Counted from the stretch's first letter, positions 43,739 through 53,109 are shown. The stretch is 58,540 nucleotides of DNA from Ignavibacteria bacterium RIFOXYC2_FULL_35_21 (GCA_001804705.1 MHAY01000029.1:1-58540); one strand, 5' to 3'. Numbers and translations: made by a program. The notes: generated by a model from the sequence alone, not told the origin.

Positions 43739-44116
43739 ATGGCAGATGAAGTAACCACAACAGCCCAGGGCTTTGACCCTCAGGACATCGAGCAGAACAA
43801 GACTATGGCTATTCTTGCATATATTATATGGCTCGTGCCACTAATTGCCGCCAATCAGTCTAAGTTTGCACGTTATCACACAAACCAGGGCATAGTATTA
43901 TGGATTTGCATTGTTGCATTTTGGATTGTTATAGCCATCATAACAGCCATTTTACCATGGACATTCTATCTTACAATCGGAATTGTATTTTCGCTATTGT
44001 GGATTGCTGTCTGGATTTTCTCGTTGGTTTGTATAATAATGGGTATCCTCACAGCATCCAAAGGCGAGGCAAAGCCGCTTCCGTTGATTGGTAACCTGTT
44101 CACAATTTTGAAGTAA
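43739..44116 (+). CDS. DUF4870-like small membrane protein
   Basis: 125 residues: 'QNKTMAILAYIIWLVPLIA', then 'ARYHTNQGIVLWI' followed by TM helices (about 22-38, 55-75 and 80-105), and a final 'PLIGNLFTILK'. The conserved 'KFARYHTNQGI' loop is the DUF4870 hallmark. Function unknown. Coexpressed with the lipoprotein upstream. AAGGAA lies 8 nt before the ATG. Confidence 0.75.
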   Translation: MADEVTTTAQGFDPQDIEQNKTMAILAYIIWLVPLIAANQSKFARYHTNQGIVLWICIVAFWIVIAIITAILPWTFYLTIGIVFSLLWIAVWIFSLVCIIMGILTASKGEAKPLPLIGNLFTILK

Positions 44117-44265
44117 TATTTTTTTCTCCTGCTCCCCCTCTATCAAGAGGGGGTTAGGGGGCATTAAAATCAATTACAAATTTCGAATTACGGATTTTGA
44201 TTAACCCCACACTTAAGTGTGGTAGTTGGGTTGAATCTGTGTGTCTCGTCTCTTGTCATCCCCTC

Positions 44266-44427
44266 CCCAAGCTGAAGCATGGGGTTATTCTATCTCGTTC
44301 AGAAGCACAGTGAAAAAGCTCGTCTCATGCCTCCCAAGCTGAAGCATGGGGTTATTCTATCTCGTTCAGAAGCACAGTGAAAAAGCTCGTCTCATGCCTC
44401 CCAAGCTGAAGCATGGGGTTATTCTAT
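44266..44427 (+). repeat. 67-bp tandem repeat, 2.4 copies, with a conserved hairpin
   Basis: Identical units start at 44268 and 44335, and a third, truncated copy starts at 44402 (period 67). Each carries CCCAAGCTGAAGCATGGGG, a stem of about seven pairs with a TGAA loop. The last copy diverges after TTATTCTAT. Upstream at 44202-44220 lies another hairpin, CCCCACACTTAAGTGTGG. The rest of the 44117-44595 gap is AT-rich; I see no gene. The leader of the kinase cluster runs through it. Confidence 0.75.
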
Positions 44428-44595
44428 CGTGCAGAAGGGCAGAGAAAATTAATGTTTTTCCTTTGTATTGTATTCATGTACTTATAGGAATATGATATTT
44501 AAGTATATTTGAAATAAATTTTATGTATATTACTTTGACAATTAAACTTTATTTATAGATTTTTTAGAGTATTTACAACTTGCTTTAGGTGATGT

Positions 44596-47500
44596 ATGAA
44601 TGCATTTCTGAAGATTGACTTGTCAAAAAAGAAGCATGTCTTTTTATTAATCACAGTTATTAGCATTTTGCTTGTTGCAGGCGGTTACATATATTACAGG
44701 TACGATGAAAGTCTTACCCGAAATGAAATTCAAAATGACCTAAAGGCAATTGCTGGCTTGAAAATAAATCAAATAGTCCAATGGCATAAAGATAGGCTTG
44801 GTGATGCTGCAGTTCTTTCTAAATCACCATTAACCATAAAAGCTGTTAAAGACTGGCTGATTAATAAAGACGATATTAAGTTAAAAAAAGAATTACAGGA
44901 AAGATTTAACTTGTTAATCAATAATTATGGATACCATGAAATTTATCTGGCTTCAGTCAAAGGAAAATTGCATTTTTCTTCGATTAACTTAACAGAAAAA
45001 TTCAGTCATGTTACTACTAAAAAAATATTAGATGCAATAAGAAATAAGACTATCTCTTCAACTGATTTATATTATAGTCCGGAACATAAAAAAATTCATT
45101 ATGATATAATAGCTCCTATTTCAGAACAATCGGGAAATCCTTTAGCAGCAATTGTATTGAGAATTAATCCCGATAAATACCTTTACCCTTTGTTTCAGTC
45201 GTGGCCTATACCAAGTAAGACCTCAGAAACACTGATTGTCAGAAAGGAAGGAGACAGTGTCCTTTTTCTTAACGAATTAAGGCACAAAAAAAATACGGCA
45301 CTTAAGCTAAAAATATCTTTAACCCAAAAGGATGTTCCTGCTGTGAAAGCTGTACTTGGATATAAGAGAATTTCCGAAGCTTATGATTACCGAGATGAGC
45401 CGGTTTTATTTTATGTAAATAGTATTCCCGGCACTCCATGGTTTATTGTTTCTAAGGAAGATAAATCAGAAATTTATAAGGAATTGTATTTCAGGGAAGC
45501 ATCGATAATCGGATTAACTTTCTTCCTGATTTTAATTACAGGAATCGGATTCTCATACATTTACAAAAGCCGCCAAAGAGATATTATAAAAAATCTATAT
45601 TATGAAGAAAAAGAACTATGGGAGTCGCAGGAAGAATTTAAAACAACTTTGTACAGCATTGGAGATGCAGTTATCACTACCGATTTTAACGGGAACGTAA
45701 AACACATGAATCCCGTTGCCGAAGAATTGACCGGCTGGAAGGAATCACAGGCAAAAGGGAAATTCCTTGAAGATGTTTTTAAAATAATAAATGAAGATTC
45801 ACATGAAGGTGTTGAAAATCCTGTTAATAAAGTTCTTAGGGAAGGTTTAGTAATCGGTTTAGCAAATCACACACTCTTAATTTCAAAAGACGGAAAAGAA
45901 ATACCAATAGCAGACAGCGGAGCACCAATAAAGGATGATAATGGAAATATATTAGGAGTTGTATTAGTATTCCGTGACCAGACAGAAGAACGTGAAGCAC
46001 AGAAACTTCTTAAGGAAAGCGAAGAAAGATTTAAAGAATTGTATGAAAACATGAGCAGCGGTTGTGCTGTATATGAAGCTGTTAACAATGGTGAAAATTT
46101 TGTATTTAAAAATTTCAACCGTTCTGCTGAAAAAATTAACCAGGCGAATAGAGATGAAATAATTGGCAAATGTGTAACCGATGTATTTCCTGGAGTTAAA
46201 GAATTCGGTCTTTTTGATGTATTTAAAAGAGTTTGGAAAACAGGAAAATCTGAACATCATCATGTTAATCTTTATAAAGATGACAGGATAAGTGGTTGGT
46301 ATGAAAATTTCGTTTACAAGTTACTTACTGGTGAAATTGTTGCTATTTATGATGATGTTACTCAAAGAAAACAAGCAGAAGAAGCCCTGAAGGAAAGCGA
46401 AAGTAATTTAAAAATAGTACAAAAAATTGGCAAAATCGGTAGCTGGGAATTCGATTATTCAACTAATGAAATCAGATGGTCAGAACAGACTTTTGAACTT
46501 TATGAAAGGGATAAAAAGCTTGGACCACCAACTCCGGATGAGGAAGCGAAATACTATACCGAAGAGAAGGCAAAGCTACTTAGAGATTTAGCCCTAAAAG
46601 CAATTGAAACTGGTAATGAGTTTAGCTGCGACTTTGAACCGATTTTACCAAGCGGCAGAAAAGCATACTTCAACTCTAAAATGAAACCCTTTAAGGATAG
46701 CAGAGGTAAGACAACAAAATTATTGGGTACTGTTCAGGACATTACTGAACAGAAAAAGTTCCTTGAGGAATTAAAAAAGACAAAGCATAATGCTGAGGAG
46801 ATGAACCGCCTCAAATCCAACTTCCTTGCTAACATGAGCCACGAGCTGAGGACACCGATGAATGGTATTATGGGCTTCTCTCAAATTCTCCGATTTGAAG
46901 ATGATATGGACAGCATAAAAGAAATATCCAATTTGATTTACCGAAGCAGTAAAAGGCTGATGAACACCTTAAACTCCATTTTAGACCTGTCGAGAATCGG
47001 TTCGGGCGAGATGAAACCGAATTATACATTAGCTGACCTTGTCGAGCTTGCTAATGAAGCAGTCAATGCGTTCAAAGCCGAAGCTGATAGTAAGAACCTC
47101 ACCTTGATGGTCGAATCAAAGGACGAAAGCATTATAGCAAATACCGACCAAAGAATTGTAATTGAAATACTAATCAACCTGATTAGCAATGCCCTGAAAT
47201 TTACAAAAGAAGGAGGCGCCACAATTAGAGTCGATCATGAAAAATCAAAAATGAAGCATTTTATCGTTTACGACGTAACTGATACAGGCATTGGAATTGA
47301 TGTAAAAGATTTCGATACTATTTTCGAAGAGTTCAGGCAATTAAGCGAGGGATTGAGCCGTGGATTCGAAGGCACAGGGCTTGGCTTGACAATATGTAAA
47401 CGCTATGCAGAGTTACTCGATGGTACAATAACTGTTAAAAGCAAGCTCGGCGAAGGCTCAACGTTTACTTTAAAACTTCCGGTTACAATTGAGCCCGGAG

Positions 47501-47925
47501 AGTATGAGAAAGAAAAGGAAGATACATTGGAAGAGTCACCGGTAGCAGTTCCTCAAAGAGGGAAAAAACCACTGATTCTTTATGTTGAAGATGACGAAGT
47601 TTCTGTTATCTATATTGAAAAATTGCTGAAGGGTGCTTATGATGTCGAGATTGCAAAAAATTCAGCCGAGTCAGTTCAAATGGCAAAGAAAAAACAATAT
47701 GCACTTATACTCATGGACATTAATCTTGGTAAAGGAGCTAATGGAATTGATGCAACAAGAGAAATCAGGAATATGAAAAATTACCGGGATATTCCCATCA
47801 TTGCAGTTACGGCTTATGCCATGGTAGGCGACAGGGAAGAATTTATTGCCGGGGGATGCACCGATTATCTTTCAAAGCCATTCGAAGGCAAAGAACTTTT
47901 GGATTTATTAAAAAAATATTTATAG
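44596..47925 (+). CDS. Membrane hybrid histidine kinase (Cache-like, PAS x3, HisKA, HATPase, receiver)
   Basis: 1109 residues. TM1 at 15-35 and TM2 at about 302-322 enclose a 265-residue periplasmic sensor of the double-Cache type. Three PAS domains follow (about 348-460, 475-590, 600-720), the first with 'YSIGDAVITTDFNGNVKHMN'. HisKA has 'NMSHELRTPMNG' with H749, the HATPase N and G boxes ('ISNALKF', 'DTGIGID', 'GTGLGL') are intact, and the receiver has 'LILMDINLG' with D1041 and 'YLSKPFEG'. It is the first and only transmembrane member of a cluster of five signalling genes, so it likely reads an external ligand and starts a phosphorelay to the four proteins downstream. Confidence 0.9.
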   Translation: MNAFLKIDLSKKKHVFLLITVISILLVAGGYIYYRYDESLTRNEIQNDLKAIAGLKINQIVQWHKDRLGDAAVLSKSPLTIKAVKDWLINKDDIKLKKELQERFNLLINNYGYHEIYLASVKGKLHFSSINLTEKFSHVTTKKILDAIRNKTISSTDLYYSPEHKKIHYDIIAPISEQSGNPLAAIVLRINPDKYLYPLFQSWPIPSKTSETLIVRKEGDSVLFLNELRHKKNTALKLKISLTQKDVPAVKAVLGYKRISEAYDYRDEPVLFYVNSIPGTPWFIVSKEDKSEIYKELYFREASIIGLTFFLILITGIGFSYIYKSRQRDIIKNLYYEEKELWESQEEFKTTLYSIGDAVITTDFNGNVKHMNPVAEELTGWKESQAKGKFLEDVFKIINEDSHEGVENPVNKVLREGLVIGLANHTLLISKDGKEIPIADSGAPIKDDNGNILGVVLVFRDQTEEREAQKLLKESEERFKELYENMSSGCAVYEAVNNGENFVFKNFNRSAEKINQANRDEIIGKCVTDVFPGVKEFGLFDVFKRVWKTGKSEHHHVNLYKDDRISGWYENFVYKLLTGEIVAIYDDVTQRKQAEEALKESESNLKIVQKIGKIGSWEFDYSTNEIRWSEQTFELYERDKKLGPPTPDEEAKYYTEEKAKLLRDLALKAIETGNEFSCDFEPILPSGRKAYFNSKMKPFKDSRGKTTKLLGTVQDITEQKKFLEELKKTKHNAEEMNRLKSNFLANMSHELRTPMNGIMGFSQILRFEDDMDSIKEISNLIYRSSKRLMNTLNSILDLSRIGSGEMKPNYTLADLVELANEAVNAFKAEADSKNLTLMVESKDESIIANTDQRIVIEILINLISNALKFTKEGGATIRVDHEKSKMKHFIVYDVTDTGIGIDVKDFDTIFEEFRQLSEGLSRGFEGTGLGLTICKRYAELLDGTITVKSKLGEGSTFTLKLPVTIEPGEYEKEKEDTLEESPVAVPQRGKKPLILYVEDDEVSVIYIEKLLKGAYDVEIAKNSAESVQMAKKKQYALILMDINLGKGANGIDATREIRNMKNYRDIPIIAVTAYAMVGDREEFIAGGCTDYLSKPFEGKELLDLLKKYL

Positions 47926-48023
47926 GTTTATCTGATTAGCTCAGGTTTTATTTAATTTGCATAACATGAGTTATAAATTCAAATTAATGTAAATTATTTT
48001 TAATAAAATAAGTAAATAATCGA

Positions 48024-49652
48024 ATGAGCGTATTCAAAAGTAAAATACTCATAGTTGATGATAATGAACCGGTTTTACTATTAATAAATAAAATATTAAA
48101 AGGGCCCGGCAGAACAATCATTACTGTAAATTCCGGGAAAAAAGCACTTGAAATAATTAATAAAGAAAATGACATATCTCTCATTCTCATGGATATTCAG
48201 ATGCCGGGTATGGACGGCTTTGATACTGTGAAAAAAATTAAAGAAAATGAAAGGCTCAAAGATATTCCTGTAATTTTTATCACCGGTTTTTACAAATCTG
48301 AAGAATATGTGAACGAAGGTTATGAAATAGGGGCTTATGACTATATACAAAAACCTTTCGAAGCCCAAGAATTAAAAAATAAGGTGAACGTTTTCCTCAC
48401 AATTCACCATCAGAGAACACAACTCAACATGCAAGCAGAGCAAATGAGAATTTTACTGCGAAGTATAGTAGATGGAGTGATAAAGGTATCGAAAAGCGGG
48501 GCTGTTTTATTTGCGAACAAATCTGCAGAAGATATATTAGACCTGGGTGAAGTTCAAATAATCGGCCAGCCGTTAGGTAATGTATTGCAATCATTCGATG
48601 CAAATAATAATCCGATAAAAATTAATTTGATGGATTGGATTAATGTAACCAATTCGCCGGGAAAACGGCAATTAACGATTCAGACAAATAAGGGAAAACG
48701 AAAAATAATATCGATAGGAGTTTCAGAAATAAAAGATTCATCAGGCAATGCAGATGGTTCGGTTATTGTTTTCAATGATATTACCGAGACGTTAAGGCTC
48801 CAAAATCAAAAAGCTCTTTCTCAAAAAATGGAATCCGTCGGACAGCTTGCTTCGGGTATAGCTCACGAGATTAACACACCAATGCAATTTGTCGGAGACA
48901 ACACTTTTTTCATTAATGATGCTTTTTCATCGCTGCTCCAATACATAAAGTCTATTGAAGATATTACAAAGAAAGCAACTGCCGAAAATCCTGATATTAT
49001 TGCAGAATTTAATAAACTAAAAAATGATTACGACATTGACTTTCTAATGGAAGAAATTCCTGTCGCAATAGATAGAACACAAAACGGAATTAAGAGAGTC
49101 TCCAAAATCGTTCTGGCAATGAAAAACTTTGCTCATCCCTCGGCAAAGCAAAAAGCATTGTCGAACATTAATCAGGGAGTCGATGTTACAGTAACAATTT
49201 CAAGAAATGAATGGAAATATATCGCAGAGCTTGAAACAAGGCTCGAACCCGATCTTCCGCTTGTACAATGCACAATTGACGAAATCAACCAGGTAATTCT
49301 TAATATGATTGTTAATGCCGCTCACGCCATCGAGGAAGCTATCGGCAAGGACACGGGTAAGCAGGGGAAAATAACCATCGAAACAAAATCGGACAATGAA
49401 TTTGTTTATATTATTTTACATGATACTGGTAAAGGTATCCCGCAGGAGATTCAATCGAGGATATTTGACCCATTCTTTACGACGAAGGAAGTCGGCAAAG
49501 GTACGGGACAGGGATTGGCAATTGCACACGATATAATTGTCAATAAACACAAAGGAGAAATCACGGTTGAATCTGAAGTAGGCAAGGGTACTACCTTTAC
49601 ATTGAAATTACCAATAAATTCAAAACAGGAATCTGCAGAAGGTGAGAAATGA
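48024..49652 (+). CDS. Soluble response regulator-histidine kinase (REC-PAS-HisKA-HATPase)
   Basis: 542 residues. REC domain 1-125 with D57 in 'LILMDIQMPGMDG' and K in 'YIQKPFE'; PAS at about 140-255 ('LLRSIVDGVIKVSKSGAVLFANKSA'); HisKA with H281 in 'GIAHEINTPMQFV'; HATPase with 'GKGIPQEIQSRIFDPFFTT' and 'GTGQGLAIAHDII'. No membrane segment. It sits 98 bp behind the hybrid kinase and overlaps the next gene by 4 nt. It probably receives phosphate through its REC and passes it on from its own kinase core. Confidence 0.9.
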   Translation: MSVFKSKILIVDDNEPVLLLINKILKGPGRTIITVNSGKKALEIINKENDISLILMDIQMPGMDGFDTVKKIKENERLKDIPVIFITGFYKSEEYVNEGYEIGAYDYIQKPFEAQELKNKVNVFLTIHHQRTQLNMQAEQMRILLRSIVDGVIKVSKSGAVLFANKSAEDILDLGEVQIIGQPLGNVLQSFDANNNPIKINLMDWINVTNSPGKRQLTIQTNKGKRKIISIGVSEIKDSSGNADGSVIVFNDITETLRLQNQKALSQKMESVGQLASGIAHEINTPMQFVGDNTFFINDAFSSLLQYIKSIEDITKKATAENPDIIAEFNKLKNDYDIDFLMEEIPVAIDRTQNGIKRVSKIVLAMKNFAHPSAKQKALSNINQGVDVTVTISRNEWKYIAELETRLEPDLPLVQCTIDEINQVILNMIVNAAHAIEEAIGKDTGKQGKITIETKSDNEFVYIILHDTGKGIPQEIQSRIFDPFFTTKEVGKGTGQGLAIAHDIIVNKHKGEITVESEVGKGTTFTLKLPINSKQESAEGEK

Positions 49653-50854
49653 AAATCAGTATTTTATTTGTTGACGACGACAAGGACGTAATTGACGGAT
49701 ACAAGAGGATGCTGTTCTCCATGAAAAAGGAATGGGAACAGTATTATGCTCTAAGCGGTGAAGAAGCCCTAAAAATATTAGAAGAAAATAAAATTGACGT
49801 TATTGTATCCGACATGAAAATGCCGGGAATGGATGGTACTGAATTACTCGGGAAAGTCAAGGAACTCTACCCTCGTATTTTGAGAATAATTTTATCGGGA
49901 CATCAGGATGAAATTAAAATTATCAATACTACAACACTTGCCCATCAATTCCTGCTTAAACCATGCGATACTAATCAGATAAAAAGTGTAATCGAAGATG
50001 CTTTTTCTCTAAGGACAAATCTGGAAAATGAAAAATTAATGTCAATTATAAACGGCATAGGTCAATTGCCTGCAATACCTGAGCTTTATCTTGAAATTGA
50101 AAGAATGATGAATTCACAGGATGTGTCATTAGCAATAGTGTCAAAGTTAATTTCAAAAGACCCTGCAATAACTGCTAAAATCCTGCAAACAGTAAATTCT
50201 GCTTTTTTTGGACTTCCCCGCAGAGTAAGCAGTTTAATTGATGCATTGAGTTTTCTTGGTACAAATACTATTAAATCTATCATTTTGTATCTTCAGTCAT
50301 TTGCATCTGCAAATTATCCGCCTGAAACAAGAGCTTATTGTGAAGAAGTTGGCAGGCATAGCCTGATGGTTGCTTTAACAGCAAAAGAAATCGGGAAAAT
50401 TGAAAATAAAGACAAGCAAATGCTGGATGATATTTATATTGCCGGTATATTACATGATATTGGAAAGATAATTCTCATGCAGGTGCCAGGGTATTATAAC
50501 AAAATGTCAATTTTAAACTCTACCGGGACAAGGAATTCAATTGATATAGAGTATCAACTTCTTGGAGTTTCTCATGAATGGGTTGGAGCGTATCTCTTAG
50601 GTATTTGGGGACTACCTAAAACTGTTATAGAAGCTATTGCGTTTCATCATTCACCCGGTAAAGTGAATGAATCGGAAGTTACTGCACTTTCAATTCTTCA
50701 TGTTGCAAATGCTTTTGTTAATTATAAAGGAGAAAAATTTGCAGGAAATGAACTTGACGTAGATTTTTCTTATCTTGGTAATCTTGATTTATTAACAAAA
50801 TTGGAATTTTGGTGGGAGTCAACAAAAAAATTCAGCGAGCCTGATAATGAATAA
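49649..50854 (+). CDS. REC-HDOD response regulator
   Basis: 401 residues. REC domain with D55 in 'VIVSDMKMPGMDG' and K in 'FLLKPCD'. HDOD domain from residue about 140 ('GIGQLPAIPELYLEIERMM', 'KDPAITAKILQTVNSAFFGL', 'LGTNTIKSII'). An 'ILHDIGKIILMQ' segment keeps an HD pair. HDOD domains usually work as non-catalytic signal outputs in chemotaxis, motility and c-di-GMP-linked control. Its start overlaps the previous stop by 4 nt and its end overlaps the next gene by 8 nt, so it is tightly coupled. Confidence 0.9.
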   Translation: MKISILFVDDDKDVIDGYKRMLFSMKKEWEQYYALSGEEALKILEENKIDVIVSDMKMPGMDGTELLGKVKELYPRILRIILSGHQDEIKIINTTTLAHQFLLKPCDTNQIKSVIEDAFSLRTNLENEKLMSIINGIGQLPAIPELYLEIERMMNSQDVSLAIVSKLISKDPAITAKILQTVNSAFFGLPRRVSSLIDALSFLGTNTIKSIILYLQSFASANYPPETRAYCEEVGRHSLMVALTAKEIGKIENKDKQMLDDIYIAGILHDIGKIILMQVPGYYNKMSILNSTGTRNSIDIEYQLLGVSHEWVGAYLLGIWGLPKTVIEAIAFHHSPGKVNESEVTALSILHVANAFVNYKGEKFAGNELDVDFSYLGNLDLLTKLEFWWESTKKFSEPDNE

Positions 50855-51236
50855 TAGAATTTTAATGATTGACGATGAGCCTGATGTTCTGGATGGTTAT
50901 AAGAGAAACCTGAAGGAACACTTTGGAGTGTTTACTGCTGCAAATAGTGCTGATGCTATGAAAATTGTTAAATCTGAGGATGAATTTGCTGTGTTTATAT
51001 CGGATTACAAAATGCCGGGAATGAATGGTATTGCACTTTTATCAATTCTTAAAAAGATTTCACCGGGAACAATTCGTGTTCTGATTACGGGACATCCCGA
51101 TGCGGAAGTAGCCATTGATGCAGTAAACGAAGGACAAATATTCAGATTCCTGTCTAAACCTTACCCTATGTCAAGATTAATAAGGGTTATTAACGAATGT
51201 ATCGAAGAATATAATTCACAATTGAAAAATAAATAA
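50847..51236 (+). CDS. Single-domain response regulator (CheY-like)
   Basis: 129 residues, a bare receiver. Acidic pocket 'IDDEPDVL', phospho-acceptor D53 in 'FISDYKMPGMNG', Thr in 'VLITGHPD' and Lys in 'FLSKPYP' are all present. It is most similar to the receivers of the two flanking genes in the 'DVLDGYKRNLK' start, so it probably arose by local duplication. Likely a phosphate relay or sink. Confidence 0.9.
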   Translation: MNNRILMIDDEPDVLDGYKRNLKEHFGVFTAANSADAMKIVKSEDEFAVFISDYKMPGMNGIALLSILKKISPGTIRVLITGHPDAEVAIDAVNEGQIFRFLSKPYPMSRLIRVINECIEEYNSQLKNK

Positions 51237-51261
51237 TAAGAATAGAATAAAAGGTATATTT

Positions 51262-52398
51262 ATGAACAAACGCATTCTTTTGGTTGATGATGATTATGAT
51301 GTGTTATCTGCTTACAAAAGAAATTTGAGAAGAGATTTCGATTTAACGACTGCTAACAGCGGAATGGAAGGCATTGAAAAAATCAGGGAATCTGACCCGT
51401 TTGCTATTGTTGTTTCCGATTTTAATATGCCCAAAATGAACGGAATTGATTTTTTAAAATTAGTACGTAAAGCAGCACCTGATACTGTTAGAGTAATGCT
51501 CACAGGATTTGCCGACCTTGAAACTGCCATAGAGGCTGTCAATCAGGGTAATGTTTTCAGGTTTCTAACCAAACCCGTTAACACCGAATCTTTTATCAGC
51601 ACATTGAATGATTGTGCCGAACAATATCAATTAATCACGTCTGAAAAGGAGCTTCTGGACAAGACTTTGAAAGGCAGTTTAAAGGTTTTTATTGATATAC
51701 TGGCCTTCACCAGCCCTACGATATTTAATTTATCGAGCAGATATAGAGTTATGGCAAAAAAGCTGGGGGAAGCACTCGGAATCAAAAAACTATGGGAAGT
51801 TGAAATTGCCGCACTGCTTTCTCAAATTGGAGTCATTACCATTCCTACTGAAATAATGGATAAAAGAATTAAAGGTGAAAAATTAACACATGACGAAGAA
51901 AAAATTTACAAATCTCAATCGGAAAACAGCAGAAATCTTCTGAAAAATATTCCGAGGCTCGAGGAAATTGCCGATGCAATTCAATTTCAGGATAAAAACT
52001 ACAACGAATTTGTTACCGAAAATAAAGTTGTAAATGAAGATGATTTTCCAGTTATAAGCAGGATTTTGAAAGTTGCAATTGATTTTGAAAATTCTATTCA
52101 GAAGGGACTGAATCAGCCTGAGGCACTGAGGTTTCTAAAGGCAACTTCTCATAAATACGACCCGAAGGTTTTGGATACACTCGAAAGGATTATAACAGGA
52201 GTCAGAATTGACCGCGTATTAAAACATATTCGCCTCAAAGACCTCAGAATTTCAATGGTAATTGCTGAAGATATCAAGGATGACAAAGGTAATATACTTT
52301 TGCGTAAAGGTTATGAAATTACTGATGTTCTTTTACTCAGATTGATGAATGCCGCCAAAGTCCGAAGTATTATCGAGCCGGTTTATATTTTTGAGTAA
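51262..52398 (+). CDS. REC-HD-GYP-like regulator with a degenerate catalytic site
   Basis: 378 residues. REC with D53 ('VVSDFNMPKMNG') and K ('FLTKPVN'), then an HD-GYP-like fold from about residue 140. Where active c-di-GMP phosphodiesterases have HD, HH and GYP, this reads 'LLSQIGVITIP', 'IQFQDKNYNEF' and no GYP. Metal ligands are therefore lost and it should bind, not cleave, a ligand. A C-terminal segment of about 40 residues ('ISMVIAEDIKDDKGNILLRKGYEI') resembles the tail found in REC-HD-GYP proteins. It lies 25 nt behind the single receiver. Last gene of the cluster. Confidence 0.85.
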   Translation: MNKRILLVDDDYDVLSAYKRNLRRDFDLTTANSGMEGIEKIRESDPFAIVVSDFNMPKMNGIDFLKLVRKAAPDTVRVMLTGFADLETAIEAVNQGNVFRFLTKPVNTESFISTLNDCAEQYQLITSEKELLDKTLKGSLKVFIDILAFTSPTIFNLSSRYRVMAKKLGEALGIKKLWEVEIAALLSQIGVITIPTEIMDKRIKGEKLTHDEEKIYKSQSENSRNLLKNIPRLEEIADAIQFQDKNYNEFVTENKVVNEDDFPVISRILKVAIDFENSIQKGLNQPEALRFLKATSHKYDPKVLDTLERIITGVRIDRVLKHIRLKDLRISMVIAEDIKDDKGNILLRKGYEITDVLLLRLMNAAKVRSIIEPVYIFE

Positions 52399-52408
52399 GC
52401 CTATTATC

Positions 52409-52563
52409 AACTCATGTTACGCAGTAATTATTATCATTGATATTTAAAATTCAATCCAAATGGAATTGTTGTTAATTTCAGTTATGTTTTATTTTACACG
52501 TTCAACTCTATATGAGTTGAACTTTATGGATTACGGAAATTATGTAACTGCGTAACATGAGTT
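52409..52563. repeat. Inverted-repeat element with AACTCATGTTACGC ends
   Basis: 155 bp. Left end AACTCATGTTACGCAGT, right end ACTGCGTAACATGAGTT, exact inverse. Inside lies the palindrome GTTCAACTC...GAGTTGAAC. Solo copies of the end motif occur at 52657-52670, 47959-47972, 17802-17815 and, diverged, 8404-8417. It behaves like a MITE but no matching transposase is in view. Confidence 0.7.
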
Positions 52564-52810
52564 AATTATTGTTTTGAAATTTTTTAAATTGAAAATTCAA
52601 TGAAAATTAAAAATTGAAAATTGAAAATTTCAATCTTTTACAATTACACGTATATTGCGTAACATGAGTTATTAATTGGAAATCATTATGAATGATAGTG
52701 CATATCAATATGTAGCTTTGTGTTGCTATCCTGATAGCCGAGCTTATGTATAACAACTTATAATATCACCTTTTCACAAAGAAATATAAAGATAGTAGGG
52801 AATATATAAA

Positions 52811-52841
52811 ATCCGCAACAGCTCTCACTATTGCGGATTTT
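52811..52841 (-). terminator. Terminator of the former tRNA-Thr
   Basis: ATCCGCAA / TTGCGGAT, 8-bp perfect stem, T-runs on both sides. It lies 8 nt beyond the 3' end of the tRNA fragment, where the native tRNA terminator would be. This shows that the left junction is original chromosome. Confidence 0.7.
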
Positions 52842-52848
52842 AATTATG

Positions 52849-52894
52849 AGCCACCTGGCGGACTCGAACCGTCGGCCTGCTGATTACAAATAAG
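52849..52894 (-). pseudogene. 3' half of a tRNA-Thr gene (attachment-site remnant)
   Basis: The minus strand reads from the anticodon loop (TTTGTAAT, anticodon TGT) through ATCAG, a T-arm with GGTTCGAGTCC, and the acceptor strand AGGTGGC. The 5' half (acceptor GCCACCT, D-arm and the 5' anticodon strand) is absent. Similarity stops at 52894. Such a 3' half with the native terminator still attached is what remains at one end of an element integrated into a tRNA gene. Confidence 0.65.
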
Positions 52895-53004
52895 AGGGAT
52901 TATTGCGTTTTTTGTCAAAATACATATATTTATCGTAATTCTTCAACCAAATTGCACCTATAAATATTTTTAAAAGAAATTTAGATTTTAAATTACTACC
53001 TTAA

Positions 53005-53109
53005 ATGGTAATGCAAATCTCCGGACACAAGAACAGGTCTGCATTTCAGAAGTATGTAAAAATTGCACAATCGGAAGCAATAGAAGCAATGAGAAAAGTG
53101 TGGGATTAA
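53005..53109 (+). pseudogene. C-terminal remnant of a tyrosine recombinase (integrase)
   Basis: 34 codons ending in TAA. The segment ISGHKNRSAFQKYVKI has the GH motif and, eight residues on, the catalytic Tyr typical of Bacteroidota phage-type integrases, and the tail EAIEAMRKVWD fits that family. An in-frame stop lies directly before the first codon. All other catalytic boxes are missing. It sits 110 bp from the tRNA-Thr remnant. Confidence 0.65.

Noticed and set aside
44266-44427. CRISPR array
   Set aside because: Units are tandem and identical over the whole 67 bp, with no variable spacers and no cas genes in the window.
48024-49652. Sigma-54 activator in the signalling cluster
   Set aside because: None of the five proteins has an AAA+ domain with the GAFTGA motif or a DNA-binding domain.
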